From CAVSUZ01 sp963834715 (GTDB lineage: Bacteria; Pseudomonadota; Alphaproteobacteria; Acetobacterales; Acetobacteraceae), in contig CAWIDE010000009.1 in NCBI GenBank assembly GCA_963834715.1, positions 300,227-364,226 of the forward strand: a stretch of DNA of 64,000 bases. The letters run 5' to 3'. The position numbers and the translations under genes are program-made. Of the stretch, positions 24,473-33,691 are shown piece by piece; the first letter of the stretch is position 1; each line of letters begins with the position of its first letter. The notes under the pieces were generated by a model that saw only the letters and a list, made by a program, of their open reading frames with translations, did not search any database and had not been told where the DNA came from.

Positions 24473-25450
24473 TTGTCGCCGGTTCAGCAGGTGAAGAGTG
24501 CCAACCCGTCGTTCGTCGCGCTCGATCCTTCGCGCCGTTTCCTGTACGTTACCAACGAGATCGATGACTACGAGGGGCAGAAGAGCGGCTCGGTGGAGGC
24601 CTACGCGATCGATCCGAATACGGGAAAGATCACGTTGCTCAATCGCCAGTCTCTCCATAGCCCTATCCCGGCGCATCTGGCGGTGGATCCGACGGCGCAC
24701 TACCTGGTCGTTGCCAACTACATCGGCGGCGATTTCGTTGTACTTCCGATCGAGGCCGATGGACGGCTGGGCCCGGTGAGCGGCCAGATCAAGGATAATG
24801 GCAGCGGCCCGAACAAAGAGCGTCAGGAAGCGCCGCATCCTCACAGCGTCGTCTTCGACCCGGCTGGCCGATTCATTGCCGCAGCCGATCTCGGTATCGA
24901 CAAAGTCCAGACCTTCCGCCTCAGCGGCGGCGGTCTCACGCGGGTCAGCGAGGCGTCCGTTGCGCCGGGAGCTGGGCCGCGGCATATCGCATTCGACCCG
25001 AGCGGACAGCGCCTGTACGTTATCGCTGAGCTGAATGCGACGGTGACGGTTCTCGCTTACGACGCTAGCACCGGCCAGATTGGCAAGATACTGCAGACTG
25101 TTTCGACCGAACCGGCCGGTTACAACGGCCCGCACAGTACGGCGGAAATCGCGGTGCATCCCTCCGGCAAGTTCCTGTACGGGTCCAACCGCGGCCACAA
25201 CAGCATCGTTGGCTATCGCATCGACCCCTCGACAGGCTTGCTCTCGGTGGTCGGTTTCGCCGCGCAGGACGTAAATTTTCCCCGTAACTTTGCCATCGAC
25301 CCGAGCGGGAAGTGGCTATACGTCGCCAATCAGAAGGGCGACACGATCGTGCAGTTCGAAATTAACCAGCAGACCGGCGAATTGAAGTCGACTGGCCAGA
25401 TAACCCGGTCCATTACGCCGGTGGCGGTCGTGTTCAGGACCGCAGGTTAG
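24473..25450 (+). CDS. Lactonase-type seven-bladed beta-propeller protein, 5'-truncated
   Basis: A 325-residue protein of the 6-phosphogluconolactonase-like (YbhE/Pgl) propeller family: repeated LDPSRRFLYVTNE, FDPAGRFIAAADL, FDPSGQRLYVIAE, VHPSGKFLYGSN and IDPSGKWLYVANQ blades, and the conserved APHPHSV motif. Similarity extends upstream of the TTG at 24473 into SVFRFDPATGAL (about 24437), but the frame reaches a stop at 24392 with no start codon, so the usual N terminus (first blade strand and signal peptide) is missing. The protein may be non-functional or unable to close its propeller. Confidence 0.7.
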   Translation: MSPVQQVKSANPSFVALDPSRRFLYVTNEIDDYEGQKSGSVEAYAIDPNTGKITLLNRQSLHSPIPAHLAVDPTAHYLVVANYIGGDFVVLPIEADGRLGPVSGQIKDNGSGPNKERQEAPHPHSVVFDPAGRFIAAADLGIDKVQTFRLSGGGLTRVSEASVAPGAGPRHIAFDPSGQRLYVIAELNATVTVLAYDASTGQIGKILQTVSTEPAGYNGPHSTAEIAVHPSGKFLYGSNRGHNSIVGYRIDPSTGLLSVVGFAAQDVNFPRNFAIDPSGKWLYVANQKGDTIVQFEINQQTGELKSTGQITRSITPVAVVFRTAG

Positions 25451-25567
25451 AGCGAGTTTCGTATGACTGGTACCGAGGTCCAGGGCGTCCGAAGTCGTGG
25501 ATGCCGACCTTCGTCGGCATGACGAGTATGGCAGTTTCCTGCCCTGCGGGTCCGCCCTGGAGCCGCG

Positions 25568-25873
25568 CTACAGCAGAGTGTACCGCACCCGCTCGCGGTG
25601 ACTTAGTAGCGGCAGCGCCTGTTCCAGAATCAGCTTACGGAAATGCGGTGTCTCCTGGTGTGCCGCGAAGGCCGCCTCATCCGAAAACACTTCGTAAAAC
25701 AGGAAACGGGAGGGATCATCAGCCTTCCGGCTGACCATCAGAAGCTCCAACCCTGGCTCCTTGCGCGCCTCGGGCGTGAACCGCGCAACAATATCAGCCG
25801 CCTGCCGCTCGGCGCCTGCGCGCACCTGCCACGTCACCGTAAACACAAGCTTGTCGGTCTCTGGCATCGTCAT
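25568..25873 (-). CDS. Antibiotic biosynthesis monooxygenase (ABM) domain protein
   Basis: A 101-residue ferredoxin-like protein of the ABM/YgiN type: FTVTWQVRAGAERQAADIV, an EPGLELLMVSRKADDP turn, and FLFYEVFSDEAAFAAHQETPHF, the conserved strand-helix with the His of the active-site pocket. Family members are cofactor-free quinol or polyketide monooxygenases. ATG 25873 is chosen because GGAGA precedes it; a second ATG two codons on is possible. It is alone between the lactonase gene (convergent) and an enolase-superfamily gene. Confidence 0.82.
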   Translation of the reverse strand: MTMPETDKLVFTVTWQVRAGAERQAADIVARFTPEARKEPGLELLMVSRKADDPSRFLFYEVFSDEAAFAAHQETPHFRKLILEQALPLLSHRERVRYTLL

Positions 25874-25972
25874 TTCTCCGTTGTGCTGGCAAGTCCACCA
25901 GCTATGACGTGCCTGTTTTCCCTGCAACGACAAACGCTTCGGTTCTGCCCGAACCGTGGTTCGGCGATCTAC

Positions 25973-27079
25973 CTACCTCAGCACTGCCTCGGTCTTCCGC
26001 TCGATCAGCCCGAAGTCGATCTCCGCTCCCAGGCCTGGCCCGCTGGGCGCATGCAGCAACCCGTCTTTGTCGATATCCAGCTCTCGCGCCATGCCGTACT
26101 TATGCGCCCCGTGCGGCAGCAGCACCTCAAACATCGTGGTATTCCTGATTGCCATGCACAGATGCAAGTTCGCCAGATTGTTCAGCGAATTCCCGCTATG
26201 GTGCACCTCATATTTGAGGCCGAACGCCTCGGCCAAATGCGCCGTCTTCAGCATTGTCGTCAGGCCGCCCTTATTAGGAATATCGCCACGCAAGTAATCC
26301 GTCGCCTGCTCTGTCAGCCAGATCGGGTAGGTATCCAGCCCGCCTGCGGGGAACTCGGTTGCCATGATCGGAATATCCAGTTTTTGGCGCAGCTTGACGT
26401 AGTTGTAGATGTCTTCGTCCGCCAGCGGGTCCTCATACCAATAATAGCCCAGCGCCTCGATTGCCCGACCGACCCGCAGCGCGTCGGTGTAGTTATAGCT
26501 CCATGTCGAATCCAGCATCAGGCGAAAATCGTCGCCCACCGCCTTCCGCACCGTTTCGCACACCGCGATGTCCTTGTCCGGGTCCCGCGGCGGATGGATC
26601 TTATACGCCCGCCAACCCTCCGCCTTGAACTGCTGTGCTTGGTCCACGTACGCCGCCGCGTCCGGTAGCACCCGCGAACTCGCATACGCTATGATCGATG
26701 TTCGGTACGTCCCCATCAGCGCGTGCACCGGAAGCCCGGCGATCTTCCCCGCCAGATCCCATAGCGCCACATCCACCGCGCCCACCGTCCGGTAACTCAC
26801 GTTCCGCGTCACGAGCCGCATCGACTGATGGATGCGCTCGCGCTCCAGCGGGTTCTGCCCCATCAGCAGCGGCTCCAGGCTCCGGGCCAGTTGCGGTCCG
26901 TCCATCGAAGCCGGATTGCCGGCCGAGCCGAGAAACGCGTGCCCTTCTACACCCTGATCCGTCCGGATCCGCAGCAGCCCCAGATTGGAAGTTCCCGCCG
27001 CCAGAGCGCCCTGGTGGTACACGGCGGCGGGAATGGCATCCCACGAAAAGATCGTCAGCGACACGTCATCGATCTTCAT
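25973..27079 (-). CDS. Mandelate racemase/muconate-lactonizing family enzyme
   Basis: A 368-residue enolase-superfamily enzyme starting at ATG 27079 (KIDDVSLTIFSWD). The barrel catalytic residues are visible: the Lys in RAYKIHPP, metal ligands Asp in RLMLDSTWSYN, Glu in WYEDPLAD and Glu in MATEFPAGG, and the general-base His in YEVHHSGNSL. These enzymes abstract the alpha-proton of a carboxylate, giving racemisation, dehydration or cycloisomerisation; the KxH and HHSG pattern fits acid-sugar dehydratase-like members. The substrate cannot be decided. It lies upstream of the ABM gene on the same strand. Confidence 0.85.
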   Translation of the reverse strand: MKIDDVSLTIFSWDAIPAAVYHQGALAAGTSNLGLLRIRTDQGVEGHAFLGSAGNPASMDGPQLARSLEPLLMGQNPLERERIHQSMRLVTRNVSYRTVGAVDVALWDLAGKIAGLPVHALMGTYRTSIIAYASSRVLPDAAAYVDQAQQFKAEGWRAYKIHPPRDPDKDIAVCETVRKAVGDDFRLMLDSTWSYNYTDALRVGRAIEALGYYWYEDPLADEDIYNYVKLRQKLDIPIMATEFPAGGLDTYPIWLTEQATDYLRGDIPNKGGLTTMLKTAHLAEAFGLKYEVHHSGNSLNNLANLHLCMAIRNTTMFEVLLPHGAHKYGMARELDIDKDGLLHAPSGPGLGAEIDFGLIERKTEAVLR

Positions 27080-27277
27080 CTCGATCCCCCTGCCCTTTCC
27101 GTCGCCCCCGATCATCGCTGGTCTGAGTTTGCCTGCAATCCCCTGTCGATCGAATACAGGTGATAGCCGCCTGCATGGCCTACCTCGTGTAGCCAGGCTG
27201 GCACGTCATGGCGGCTCAGACGGTCCTGCAGGGTTGATGGCGGAAGATCAGCAACGAAGGATGGCCGGCCATTCGTG

Positions 27278-28969
27278 TCACAGGCGAGAACGTATGCGGC
27301 TCTTGTGGCGAGCAGGGCGCCCGGTACCGTCTGGGACGGTCCGCTTCTCCAGGCATTCCGCGAGCATGAATGCCGTTATACCGCGATGATATAACGAGCC
27401 AACCGTGCGAATATCGGTGCGCCACAGCAGCTCCGGCGCGTCGTTGAACTCCGTTAGCACAACTGCATTCTGCACCTTTAGCAAGGCGGGGCGAATATCG
27501 TTCACATGGCAGTTTGCCATCAGTTCAGCCTGGTGCCCGCTCTTCTGGGAGAGCAGGATGGGTATTTTCGGTAACAAAATGAAGGCAATTATAATTGGCA
27601 AGCGGACCATCGCTTTTGACCGCAGTGACATGGCCGAAGCTGTCACTCGTTCCAGCACAACCGGCAGCATCAGGGCAGCAATAGTGTCCGAGTATCCCAG
27701 GAATTTGATATGGGATTGCGCAAGCACAACAACTGCACAGCCGCAGAAACCTGCATAAGTCCAGATGAGATTACGGGTACGCCACGCCAGGCAAAGTGCC
27801 GCAATGGTTGCCAACGTGCCAGGCAGCAGCAGACCGACACCCTTTGTTGTCAGGTGAATGGACTGCATTTCCGCGATGCCGCCGAAGAAAGCCGCCACGT
27901 CGGCTTGGGGCACGATCCCGCCCAGTCCATGGATAATTGCCGGGAACAGCGATAGCCACAGACCAAGCACTGCGGCGCCAGTCGCAACACACAACGAAAT
28001 GCGCCACCAAATGGAGCCGACGCATCGTCCCGCATACACCAGCAGCCAGGCGCTGCAGCACATCAGGGCGGGCAGCACGATGTAAACAACGGAAATGCAG
28101 TCGACTTCCGGAGACAGATACCCTCCGCTCGGAGGATCGATCAGCGCTGCGGCCGCAATTGCGCCCGCGAAACTCGTAGCGCAGGTCTTAAAAGGTTGCG
28201 CCATAGACGCCGGACGCATGCACCACCCCACGCCGATCGCCCCCATTGGCATGGTGACATACGGCAGTGCTTCGGGGCTCAACCAGATCCCGACGGCAGC
28301 GCAAACCCCGCACCAGCACGCTGCATCCACGCGACCCTCGAGCGCCCGCCCCGCACATCCCACTGCCATGACGGACATGAGCACCAACGGCAGATGGTGA
28401 TGGATGAAGCCGAGCATCCCGTAAGTCATCAGCGCGGGTGACAACAGTATTCCCGTCAGCGGTGCAATCCACAACCACCTGCAATGATGCTTCATCAACG
28501 GATACGGAGCCCAGACCAGTGCCGCGGCAAAAGCGGCAGCGAATAGTGGTCCGGTGACCGCCCCAGCGGCCAGCAGGGCAGCCTGGCTTTTGAGGAACAG
28601 ATGTAGCGGCGCCCAGATTAATAAGATCAAAAAATCCAGCAGATGCGACCAGTAAATAACGGTGCCTCTACCGCCGCTGTCGGCCCTCACGATATGGGTG
28701 AATGACCCTGCGCTTAGCTCATCGCGAATGCGTACCAGCCGTATGTAGCTGTCGGGGTCGATCAGCTCGCCCAAGGGAACGCTACGTGCACTTACGATCG
28801 TCTCAACGGCCGCAGCGCCCAACGCAGCCATTGCCATCAGCGCATGGATCGGTCTGTCGGTGATGAATCCCGGGATGTGAGCTCGCTGTGACTCTGCGAC
28901 CGATGCCTCTCGGACGGTTCGGTCATGTGCCCCGACAATCGCATTGGGGTCGAAGACATCGAGAGTCAT
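27278..28969 (-). CDS. Polytopic membrane protein, GT-C-like predicted glycosyltransferase
   Basis: A 563-residue protein with roughly 11-13 membrane spans. After the first span comes an extracytoplasmic loop with LIDPDSYIRLVRIRDELSAG and GTVIYWSHLLDFLIL, which resembles the acidic (DxD-like) first loop of STT3/PglB and other GT-C enzymes that use polyprenyl-phosphate sugars. The C-terminal ~110 residues are partly soluble. No exact family was recognised. It is divergent from the plus-strand glycan operon 125 bp away, which supports a role in the same surface glycan. Confidence 0.6.
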   Translation of the reverse strand: MTLDVFDPNAIVGAHDRTVREASVAESQRAHIPGFITDRPIHALMAMAALGAAAVETIVSARSVPLGELIDPDSYIRLVRIRDELSAGSFTHIVRADSGGRGTVIYWSHLLDFLILLIWAPLHLFLKSQAALLAAGAVTGPLFAAAFAAALVWAPYPLMKHHCRWLWIAPLTGILLSPALMTYGMLGFIHHHLPLVLMSVMAVGCAGRALEGRVDAACWCGVCAAVGIWLSPEALPYVTMPMGAIGVGWCMRPASMAQPFKTCATSFAGAIAAAALIDPPSGGYLSPEVDCISVVYIVLPALMCCSAWLLVYAGRCVGSIWWRISLCVATGAAVLGLWLSLFPAIIHGLGGIVPQADVAAFFGGIAEMQSIHLTTKGVGLLLPGTLATIAALCLAWRTRNLIWTYAGFCGCAVVVLAQSHIKFLGYSDTIAALMLPVVLERVTASAMSLRSKAMVRLPIIIAFILLPKIPILLSQKSGHQAELMANCHVNDIRPALLKVQNAVVLTEFNDAPELLWRTDIRTVGSLYHRGITAFMLAECLEKRTVPDGTGRPARHKSRIRSRL

Positions 28970-29094
28970 GTTGTGGCTCTTATGTCTGGTTCGTAAATAA
29001 TTGATGGATTCGATCCCCGCCGGACGGCAGGACTCGCAAGACCGTCATCACGGCCGAGCGAACCACCCCTCCGCTGCAACGTTTACACCGCCGC

Positions 29095-30171
29095 ATGAAA
29101 CTTGCCGTCTTCGGCCTGTCCATCAGCTCTTCCTGGGGCAACGGCCACGCCGCGCTCTGGCGCGGCCTCGTCAACGCGCTCGGCCACGACGGACACCGGG
29201 TCACCTTCTTCGAATGCGACACCCCCTGGTACGCGGAGCACCGCGATCTCCATGGCCTGCCCGACCCCTCCCGCCTCGTTCTGTACAAGAGCTGGTCCGA
29301 CATCGCCGCCGAGGCCCGCCGTGACGTCACCCAGGCCGACGCTGCCATCGTCACCTCGTACTGCGCAGACGGCCAGAGCGCCGCTGCCCTGATCCAGGAC
29401 TGCCGACTCCCGGTCACCTGCTTCTACGATCTCGACACGCCGGTGACCCTCGCGCGCCTCGCCGCCCGCGAGCCGATCGATTACCTGCCGCCGGATGGCC
29501 TGGCCGGCTTCGACCTCGTCTTCAGCTATACCGGCGGCAAGGCGCTTGAGATCCTTCACGACCGACTTGGCGCCCGCCGCGTGCTACCGCTGTACGGCTC
29601 GGTCGATCCGGCCCAGCACAGCCCTGCCCTGCCGCAACCACATTACAAGGCCGATCTCTCCTACCTCGGCACCTATGCTGCCGACCGCCAGCCTGTGCTC
29701 GAGCGCCTGTTTGTCGCCCCGGCCCGCCTCCGGCCGGCCGCCCGCTTCGTCATCGGCGGCGCCATGTACCCGCCGGACTTCCCCTGGGCGCCCAACATCT
29801 ACTTCGTTCGCCATCTGCCCCCCGCCGAGCACCCCGCCTTCTACTGTTCCTCCCGCCTCACCCTGAACGTCACCCGCGCTGCCATGGCCCGCATGGGCTG
29901 GTGCCCTTCCGGCCGCCTATTCGAAGCCGCTGCCTGCGGGGTCCCCATTCTCAGCGACTGGTGGGGCGGCCTGGACACCTTCTTCGAGCCCGGGGGAGAC
30001 ATCCTCATCGCCGAAACCACCGCGGACACACTTGCCGCCCTCGACCGCTCGCCCGACGAGCTGCGCCGCATCGCCGCCCGCGCCCGCGAGCGTGTCCTCG
30101 CCCAGCACACCGCCGCGCAGCGCGCGCGTGAATTGATAGCCGCCCTTCAAACGGTCCCAGCGGAGGCCTGA
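29095..30171 (+). CDS. CgeB-like glycosyltransferase
   Basis: A 358-residue GT-B-type protein of the CgeB family: LAVFGLSISSSWGNGHAALW at the start, the DTPWYAEHRDL and DLSYLGTYAADRQPVLER blocks, and near the C terminus LNVTRAAMARMGWCPSGRLFEAAACGVP, the loop that binds the sugar nucleotide, followed by DWWGGLDTFFEPG. It is the first gene of a tightly packed plus-strand run of seven genes with 3-bp gaps or ATGA overlaps. The role is probably addition of a sugar in extracellular glycan synthesis. Confidence 0.82.
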   Translation: MKLAVFGLSISSSWGNGHAALWRGLVNALGHDGHRVTFFECDTPWYAEHRDLHGLPDPSRLVLYKSWSDIAAEARRDVTQADAAIVTSYCADGQSAAALIQDCRLPVTCFYDLDTPVTLARLAAREPIDYLPPDGLAGFDLVFSYTGGKALEILHDRLGARRVLPLYGSVDPAQHSPALPQPHYKADLSYLGTYAADRQPVLERLFVAPARLRPAARFVIGGAMYPPDFPWAPNIYFVRHLPPAEHPAFYCSSRLTLNVTRAAMARMGWCPSGRLFEAAACGVPILSDWWGGLDTFFEPGGDILIAETTADTLAALDRSPDELRRIAARARERVLAQHTAAQRARELIAALQTVPAEA

Positions 30172-30174
30172 CCC

Positions 30175-30894
30175 ATGTGGGGTATTGTTCCCGCCGCCGG
30201 CAGCGGCACCCGCATCCAACCCCTCGCTTTCTCCAAGGAGCTCCTCCCCGTCGGCGGTGGCGACCGCCCGCGCGCTGTGAGCGAATACCTGCTGGAGCGC
30301 ATGGTTATCGCCGATGCCGACAAAATCTGCGTCGTTATCTCCCCCTGGAAGTCCGACATCCCCCGCTACTACGGCGGCAATTACGGCCGCGCCAACCTCG
30401 CTTATGCCATCCAGTCCGAACCACTCGGCCTTTGCGACGCCATCTTCCGCGCCCTTCCGTTTATCGGTCCCGAAGAGCAGGGCGTGGTAGGTCTGCCGGA
30501 TACGGTGTGGTTTCCGGACCATGCGCTGCGTGCACTTCCTGAGGGCGAGTTGTCCTTCCTCCTTTTCCCGGTGGATCACCCGGAGTTCTTCGATACCGTG
30601 CTGACTGACCACGACGGCCGCGTGCGCGAAATCCAGGTAAAGTCCGCCACTCCGGCCGGAAACTGGATCTGGGGCGCGTTCAAATTGCCCGGCCGCATTC
30701 TGGCTGAGCTGCACGACCTCTGGCGCGCCCGCGGCCGCACCGATCAGTATATCGGCACACTCGTAAACGCCTGGTTGGAAGCCGGTGGCCGGGCGATGGG
30801 CGTCCCCGCCGGCACGAGCTACGTCGATGTCGGCACCCTGCACGGGTATCGTGAGGCCATGCGTCTGCTCGAAACCCGGGAAACCGCGGCATGA
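30175..30894 (+). CDS. Sugar-1-phosphate nucleotidyltransferase family protein
   Basis: A 239-residue protein with the nucleotidyltransferase signature GIVPAAGSGTRIQPLAFSKE at the N terminus, where the G-x-G-T-R loop and the Lys bind NTP phosphates. KICVVISPWKSDI, GLPDTVWFPDHAL (a GxPDT metal-binding strand) and SYVDVGTLHGYREAM near the end match RmlA/GalU-like enzymes, which make NDP-sugars from sugar-1-phosphates. It starts 4 bp after the CgeB gene and overlaps the methyltransferase gene by ATGA. The sugar is unknown. Confidence 0.87.
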   Translation: MWGIVPAAGSGTRIQPLAFSKELLPVGGGDRPRAVSEYLLERMVIADADKICVVISPWKSDIPRYYGGNYGRANLAYAIQSEPLGLCDAIFRALPFIGPEEQGVVGLPDTVWFPDHALRALPEGELSFLLFPVDHPEFFDTVLTDHDGRVREIQVKSATPAGNWIWGAFKLPGRILAELHDLWRARGRTDQYIGTLVNAWLEAGGRAMGVPAGTSYVDVGTLHGYREAMRLLETRETAA

Positions 30895-31688
30895 GCGTTT
30901 GGCAGGACCATATCCGTGATCAGGTCCAGGCGCTCGGGCCGTGGTTCCACAACATGAACCTGGACGGTGTGCAGACTGCGCCCGAGCATTTTCTCGGCGA
31001 CTACCCCAAAGTGAAATGGCAACGGTTCGCCGAATCTGTTCCGGCCGACCTCTCCGGCCGCACCGTCCTCGATATCGGCTGTAACGCCGGGTTCTACGCC
31101 ATGCAGATGAAGCGGCGCGGTGCCGACCGCGTGCTGGGCATCGACAGCGATGAAGGCTACCTGCGCCAGGCCCGGTTCGCTGCCGAGGTCGAGCGTCTCG
31201 ATATCGAATATCGCCAGCTCTCGGTCTATGATGTTGCCGCCCTCGGCGAGCGCTTCGATCTCGTCCTGTTTATCGGCGTTCTTTATCATCTTCGGTATCC
31301 GTTACTCGCGCTCGATCTTATCCACGAGCATGTTACCCGCGATCTGCTCGTCTATCAGTCCATGCAGCGCGGCAGCGACGCGATCCACCCCGTGAGCCAG
31401 GATTACGATTTCTGGGAGACCGACATCTTCGACGACCCCGCCTACCCCAGGCTTCATTTCATCGAACACGAATACGCCCACGATCCCACCAACTGGTGGG
31501 CCCCCAACCGCGCCTGCTCCGAAGCCATGCTGCGCAGTGCTGGGTTCCAGGTCATCGCGCACCCGGAGTCGGAAGTTTTCATCTGTAAGCATACCAGCCG
31601 CCCGGATGGCGACACTTACGGCCCGGTGTACCCCGCCCAACCCACTTCTCCCTTTGGAGGGGGTCGCCGCGCGCAGCGCGGCGGGTGA
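30891..31688 (+). CDS. CmoB-like SAM methyltransferase (TIGR04290-type) with repeat-derived C terminus
   Basis: A 265-residue methyltransferase. Residues ~30-60 (WFHNMNLDGVQTAPEHFLGDYP) and motif I VLDIGCNAGFYAMQMKRRG followed by VLGIDSDEGYLRQA match the CmoB-like family found in glycan clusters. FIGVLYHLRYPLLAL and NRACSEAMLRSAGF continue the fold. The last ~16 residues (QPTSPFGGGRRAQRGG) are encoded by a REP-like palindrome that also supplies the TGA stop. The catalytic fold is complete before this tail, so the enzyme is probably functional. Confidence 0.85.
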   Translation: MSVWQDHIRDQVQALGPWFHNMNLDGVQTAPEHFLGDYPKVKWQRFAESVPADLSGRTVLDIGCNAGFYAMQMKRRGADRVLGIDSDEGYLRQARFAAEVERLDIEYRQLSVYDVAALGERFDLVLFIGVLYHLRYPLLALDLIHEHVTRDLLVYQSMQRGSDAIHPVSQDYDFWETDIFDDPAYPRLHFIEHEYAHDPTNWWAPNRACSEAMLRSAGFQVIAHPESEVFICKHTSRPDGDTYGPVYPAQPTSPFGGGRRAQRGG

Positions 31689-31692
31689 GGGT
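31645..31692 (+). repeat. REP-like palindromic element inside a coding 3' end
   Basis: The element has a weak first hairpin (CTTCTCCCTTTGGAGGGG), then the strong stem GCCGCGCGCAGCGCGGC and GGGTGAGGG. It encodes the last residues and stop codon of the upstream methyltransferase and ends 4 bp before the ATG of the hydrolase-like gene. The second stem is nearly identical to the copy 940 bp downstream. Confidence 0.8.
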
Positions 31693-31695
31693 CCG

Positions 31696-32580
31696 ATGAT
31701 CGAAGCCGCCATGATCTGGAACGAGCCCAACAACAAGTCGCACTGGGACCTCGAAGCCGATCCCGACTGGACGCAGTTCGCCCGAATGGCAAGCCTCGCC
31801 GGTCAGGCTATCGCTGCCGAGAAACCTGGACTCCCCCGTGTCCTCGGCGGCATCTCTCCCATTGATCCGGATTTCACCCGTCTGCTCGCCTTCCAGGGCG
31901 CGCTCGATCACCTGGACGCGGTCGCCGTCCACGGTTTCCCGCTCGACTGGAACCATTGGATGATCGGCGAATGGCCCGCGAAAATTGCCGAAATCCGCGC
32001 CGTTACCCCACTTCCCGTGTGGGTCAGCGAAGTCGGCGTCTCCACGTTCGGCGCCGAGGAAGTCCAGGAATGGGGCCTCCGCCGCACCGCCGAACTCCTG
32101 ACCGGCCAGGCCCCGCGCATCCACTGGTACAGCCTCTATGACCTACCCGCCACGTGGCCTGCCACCACCCGCCACAAGGAAGCCGAAGGCTCCTCCTATT
32201 ACCGCCACTTCCATCTAGGCCTGCTCGACGAGCATGGCCGCCCCAAGCTGGCTGCCCGCGCATTCTACGACGTCACACCCGAGTTTGGCCTCTGCCAGTG
32301 GTTCCATTACGAGGACCACCGGCTGGATGACGCCATCCGCTGGATGCACGATCTCGGGGTCGTTTACCTGCGCACCGGCCTGTCCTGGGCCGACTGGTTC
32401 CGTCCGGACGCCGAGGCCTGGTTCGACCGGCAGATGCGCGCCCTGGAGCCCTTCGCCGTCACCATCACGTTCTGCTTCACCCCAGAACATCGCGGCATCT
32501 GGCCGCACTACACCGCCCCGCCCCAGGTTCCCGAGGAATTTGCGGAATTCTGCGCCCTCATGCTGCGCCGCTATGCCTGA
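31696..32580 (+). CDS. Glycoside-hydrolase-like protein, clan GH-A fold
   Basis: A 294-residue protein from ATG 31696; upstream codons belong to the palindromic repeat. It starts EAAMIWNEPNNKSHWD, where the NEP pattern marks the acid/base Glu of clan GH-A barrels, and LPVWVSEVGVSTFG supplies the probable nucleophile Glu. DAVAVHGFPLDWNHW and RIHWYSLYDLPA are further barrel strands. No signal peptide is seen, so it is probably cytosolic or modifies a glycan intermediate. Its stop overlaps the start of the next gene (ATGCCTGA). Confidence 0.75.
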   Translation: MIEAAMIWNEPNNKSHWDLEADPDWTQFARMASLAGQAIAAEKPGLPRVLGGISPIDPDFTRLLAFQGALDHLDAVAVHGFPLDWNHWMIGEWPAKIAEIRAVTPLPVWVSEVGVSTFGAEEVQEWGLRRTAELLTGQAPRIHWYSLYDLPATWPATTRHKEAEGSSYYRHFHLGLLDEHGRPKLAARAFYDVTPEFGLCQWFHYEDHRLDDAIRWMHDLGVVYLRTGLSWADWFRPDAEAWFDRQMRALEPFAVTITFCFTPEHRGIWPHYTAPPQVPEEFAEFCALMLRRYA

Positions 32581-33691
32581 ACCTTCACCTCTCCCTGTGG
32601 GAGAGGTCGCCGCGCGCAGCGTGGCGGGTAAGGGCCTTACCATCCTCCAGATCGCCTATCCCTTTTCCCCCGTTAGCCCCGATGCGGTCGGCGGTGCCGA
32701 GCAGATCCTCTCCGCCATCGACCACGCTCTTACCGAAGCCGGCCACTGCTCCATCGTCATAGCCGACGAACGCTCCGCGATCGCCGGCACGCTGCTGCCC
32801 ATCCCGGCCTTCACCGATGCGTCGATCGAACCCGCGGACAGGACCCACGCGCACGCGGGCATTCGTGCTGCTACGCGCGACGCGCTTAACCGCTATCCCA
32901 TCGACCTCATTCACCTACACGGCATCGACTTCCCGGCCTACCTTCCCCCGCCCGGCCTTCCGGTGCTGATTACACTTCATCTGCCGCCCTCATGGCATCC
33001 ACCGGAGGCACTTAGCCCCTCCCGCGCCGGGACCTTCCTGCACGCCGTCTCCACCGCTGCGGACGCCGCTTTGCGCGCCATCGCCGGCCACCCCAACATC
33101 CTCCCGCCCATCCCCAACGGCGTTCCCACCCACGCCTTCGGCCAGGCACCTCACGCCCGTCGCTCCTTCGCGCTCTGCCTGGGCCGCATCTGCCCTGAAA
33201 AGGCCCAACACCTCGCCCTCGATGCCGCCGTCCGCGCCCGCATCCCCCTGTTCCTTGCCGGCCAGGTTTTCCCCTACGCTGCCCATCAGTCTTATTTCGA
33301 AACCGAGGTCCGCCCCCGCCTGCGCCCGCCGCATCGCTGGCTCGGTCCCGCCTCGTTCGCCCGCAAGCTGCGGCTACTTGCCGCCGCGCGCTGCGTCCTC
33401 ATTCCCAGCCTCGCCCCGGAAACCAGCGGTCTCGTTGCCATGGAGGCCGCCGCCAGCGGCACCCCGGTCATCGCCTTCCCGGCCGGCGCCCTCTCCCACA
33501 CCGTCCGGCACGGCATCACCGGTTTCCTTGTCAACGATACTGCGGAGATGGCCTCCGCTATCCGACGCACCGACGAAATCGATCCCGACACCTGCCGCCG
33601 CGTCGCCCGTCAGCGGTTCTCGCTGACGGCAATGACAAACGCTTATCTAGCCCGATACCGCGAGCTCACCCACGCGGCGGTCCCGGCATGA
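32573..33691 (+). CDS. GT4-like glycosyltransferase with repeat-derived N terminus
   Basis: A 372-residue GT-B protein. ATG 32573 overlaps the preceding stop, and residues ~4-19 (PSPLPVGEVAARSVAGKG) are encoded by a REP-like palindrome; the fold begins at LTILQIAYPFSPVSPDAVGG with the G-G-A-E donor-domain motif. LCLGRICPEKAQHLALDAA and ETSGLVAMEAAASGTPVIAF near the C terminus are the GT4 nucleotide-sugar binding loops. If translation starts inside the repeat the N-terminal tail would be shorter. It is part of the glycan operon and overlaps the next gene by ATGA. Confidence 0.83.
   Translation: MPEPSPLPVGEVAARSVAGKGLTILQIAYPFSPVSPDAVGGAEQILSAIDHALTEAGHCSIVIADERSAIAGTLLPIPAFTDASIEPADRTHAHAGIRAATRDALNRYPIDLIHLHGIDFPAYLPPPGLPVLITLHLPPSWHPPEALSPSRAGTFLHAVSTAADAALRAIAGHPNILPPIPNGVPTHAFGQAPHARRSFALCLGRICPEKAQHLALDAAVRARIPLFLAGQVFPYAAHQSYFETEVRPRLRPPHRWLGPASFARKLRLLAAARCVLIPSLAPETSGLVAMEAAASGTPVIAFPAGALSHTVRHGITGFLVNDTAEMASAIRRTDEIDPDTCRRVARQRFSLTAMTNAYLARYRELTHAAVPA
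32588..32634 (+). repeat. REP-like palindromic element inside a coding 5' end
   Basis: CCTCTCCCTGTGGGAGAGG forms a perfect-looking first hairpin, followed by GCCGCGCGCAGCGTGGC and GGGTAAGGG. It lies inside the first 20 codons of the GT4-like gene and close to the ribosome-binding region that an unmodified gene would have used. Confidence 0.82.
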
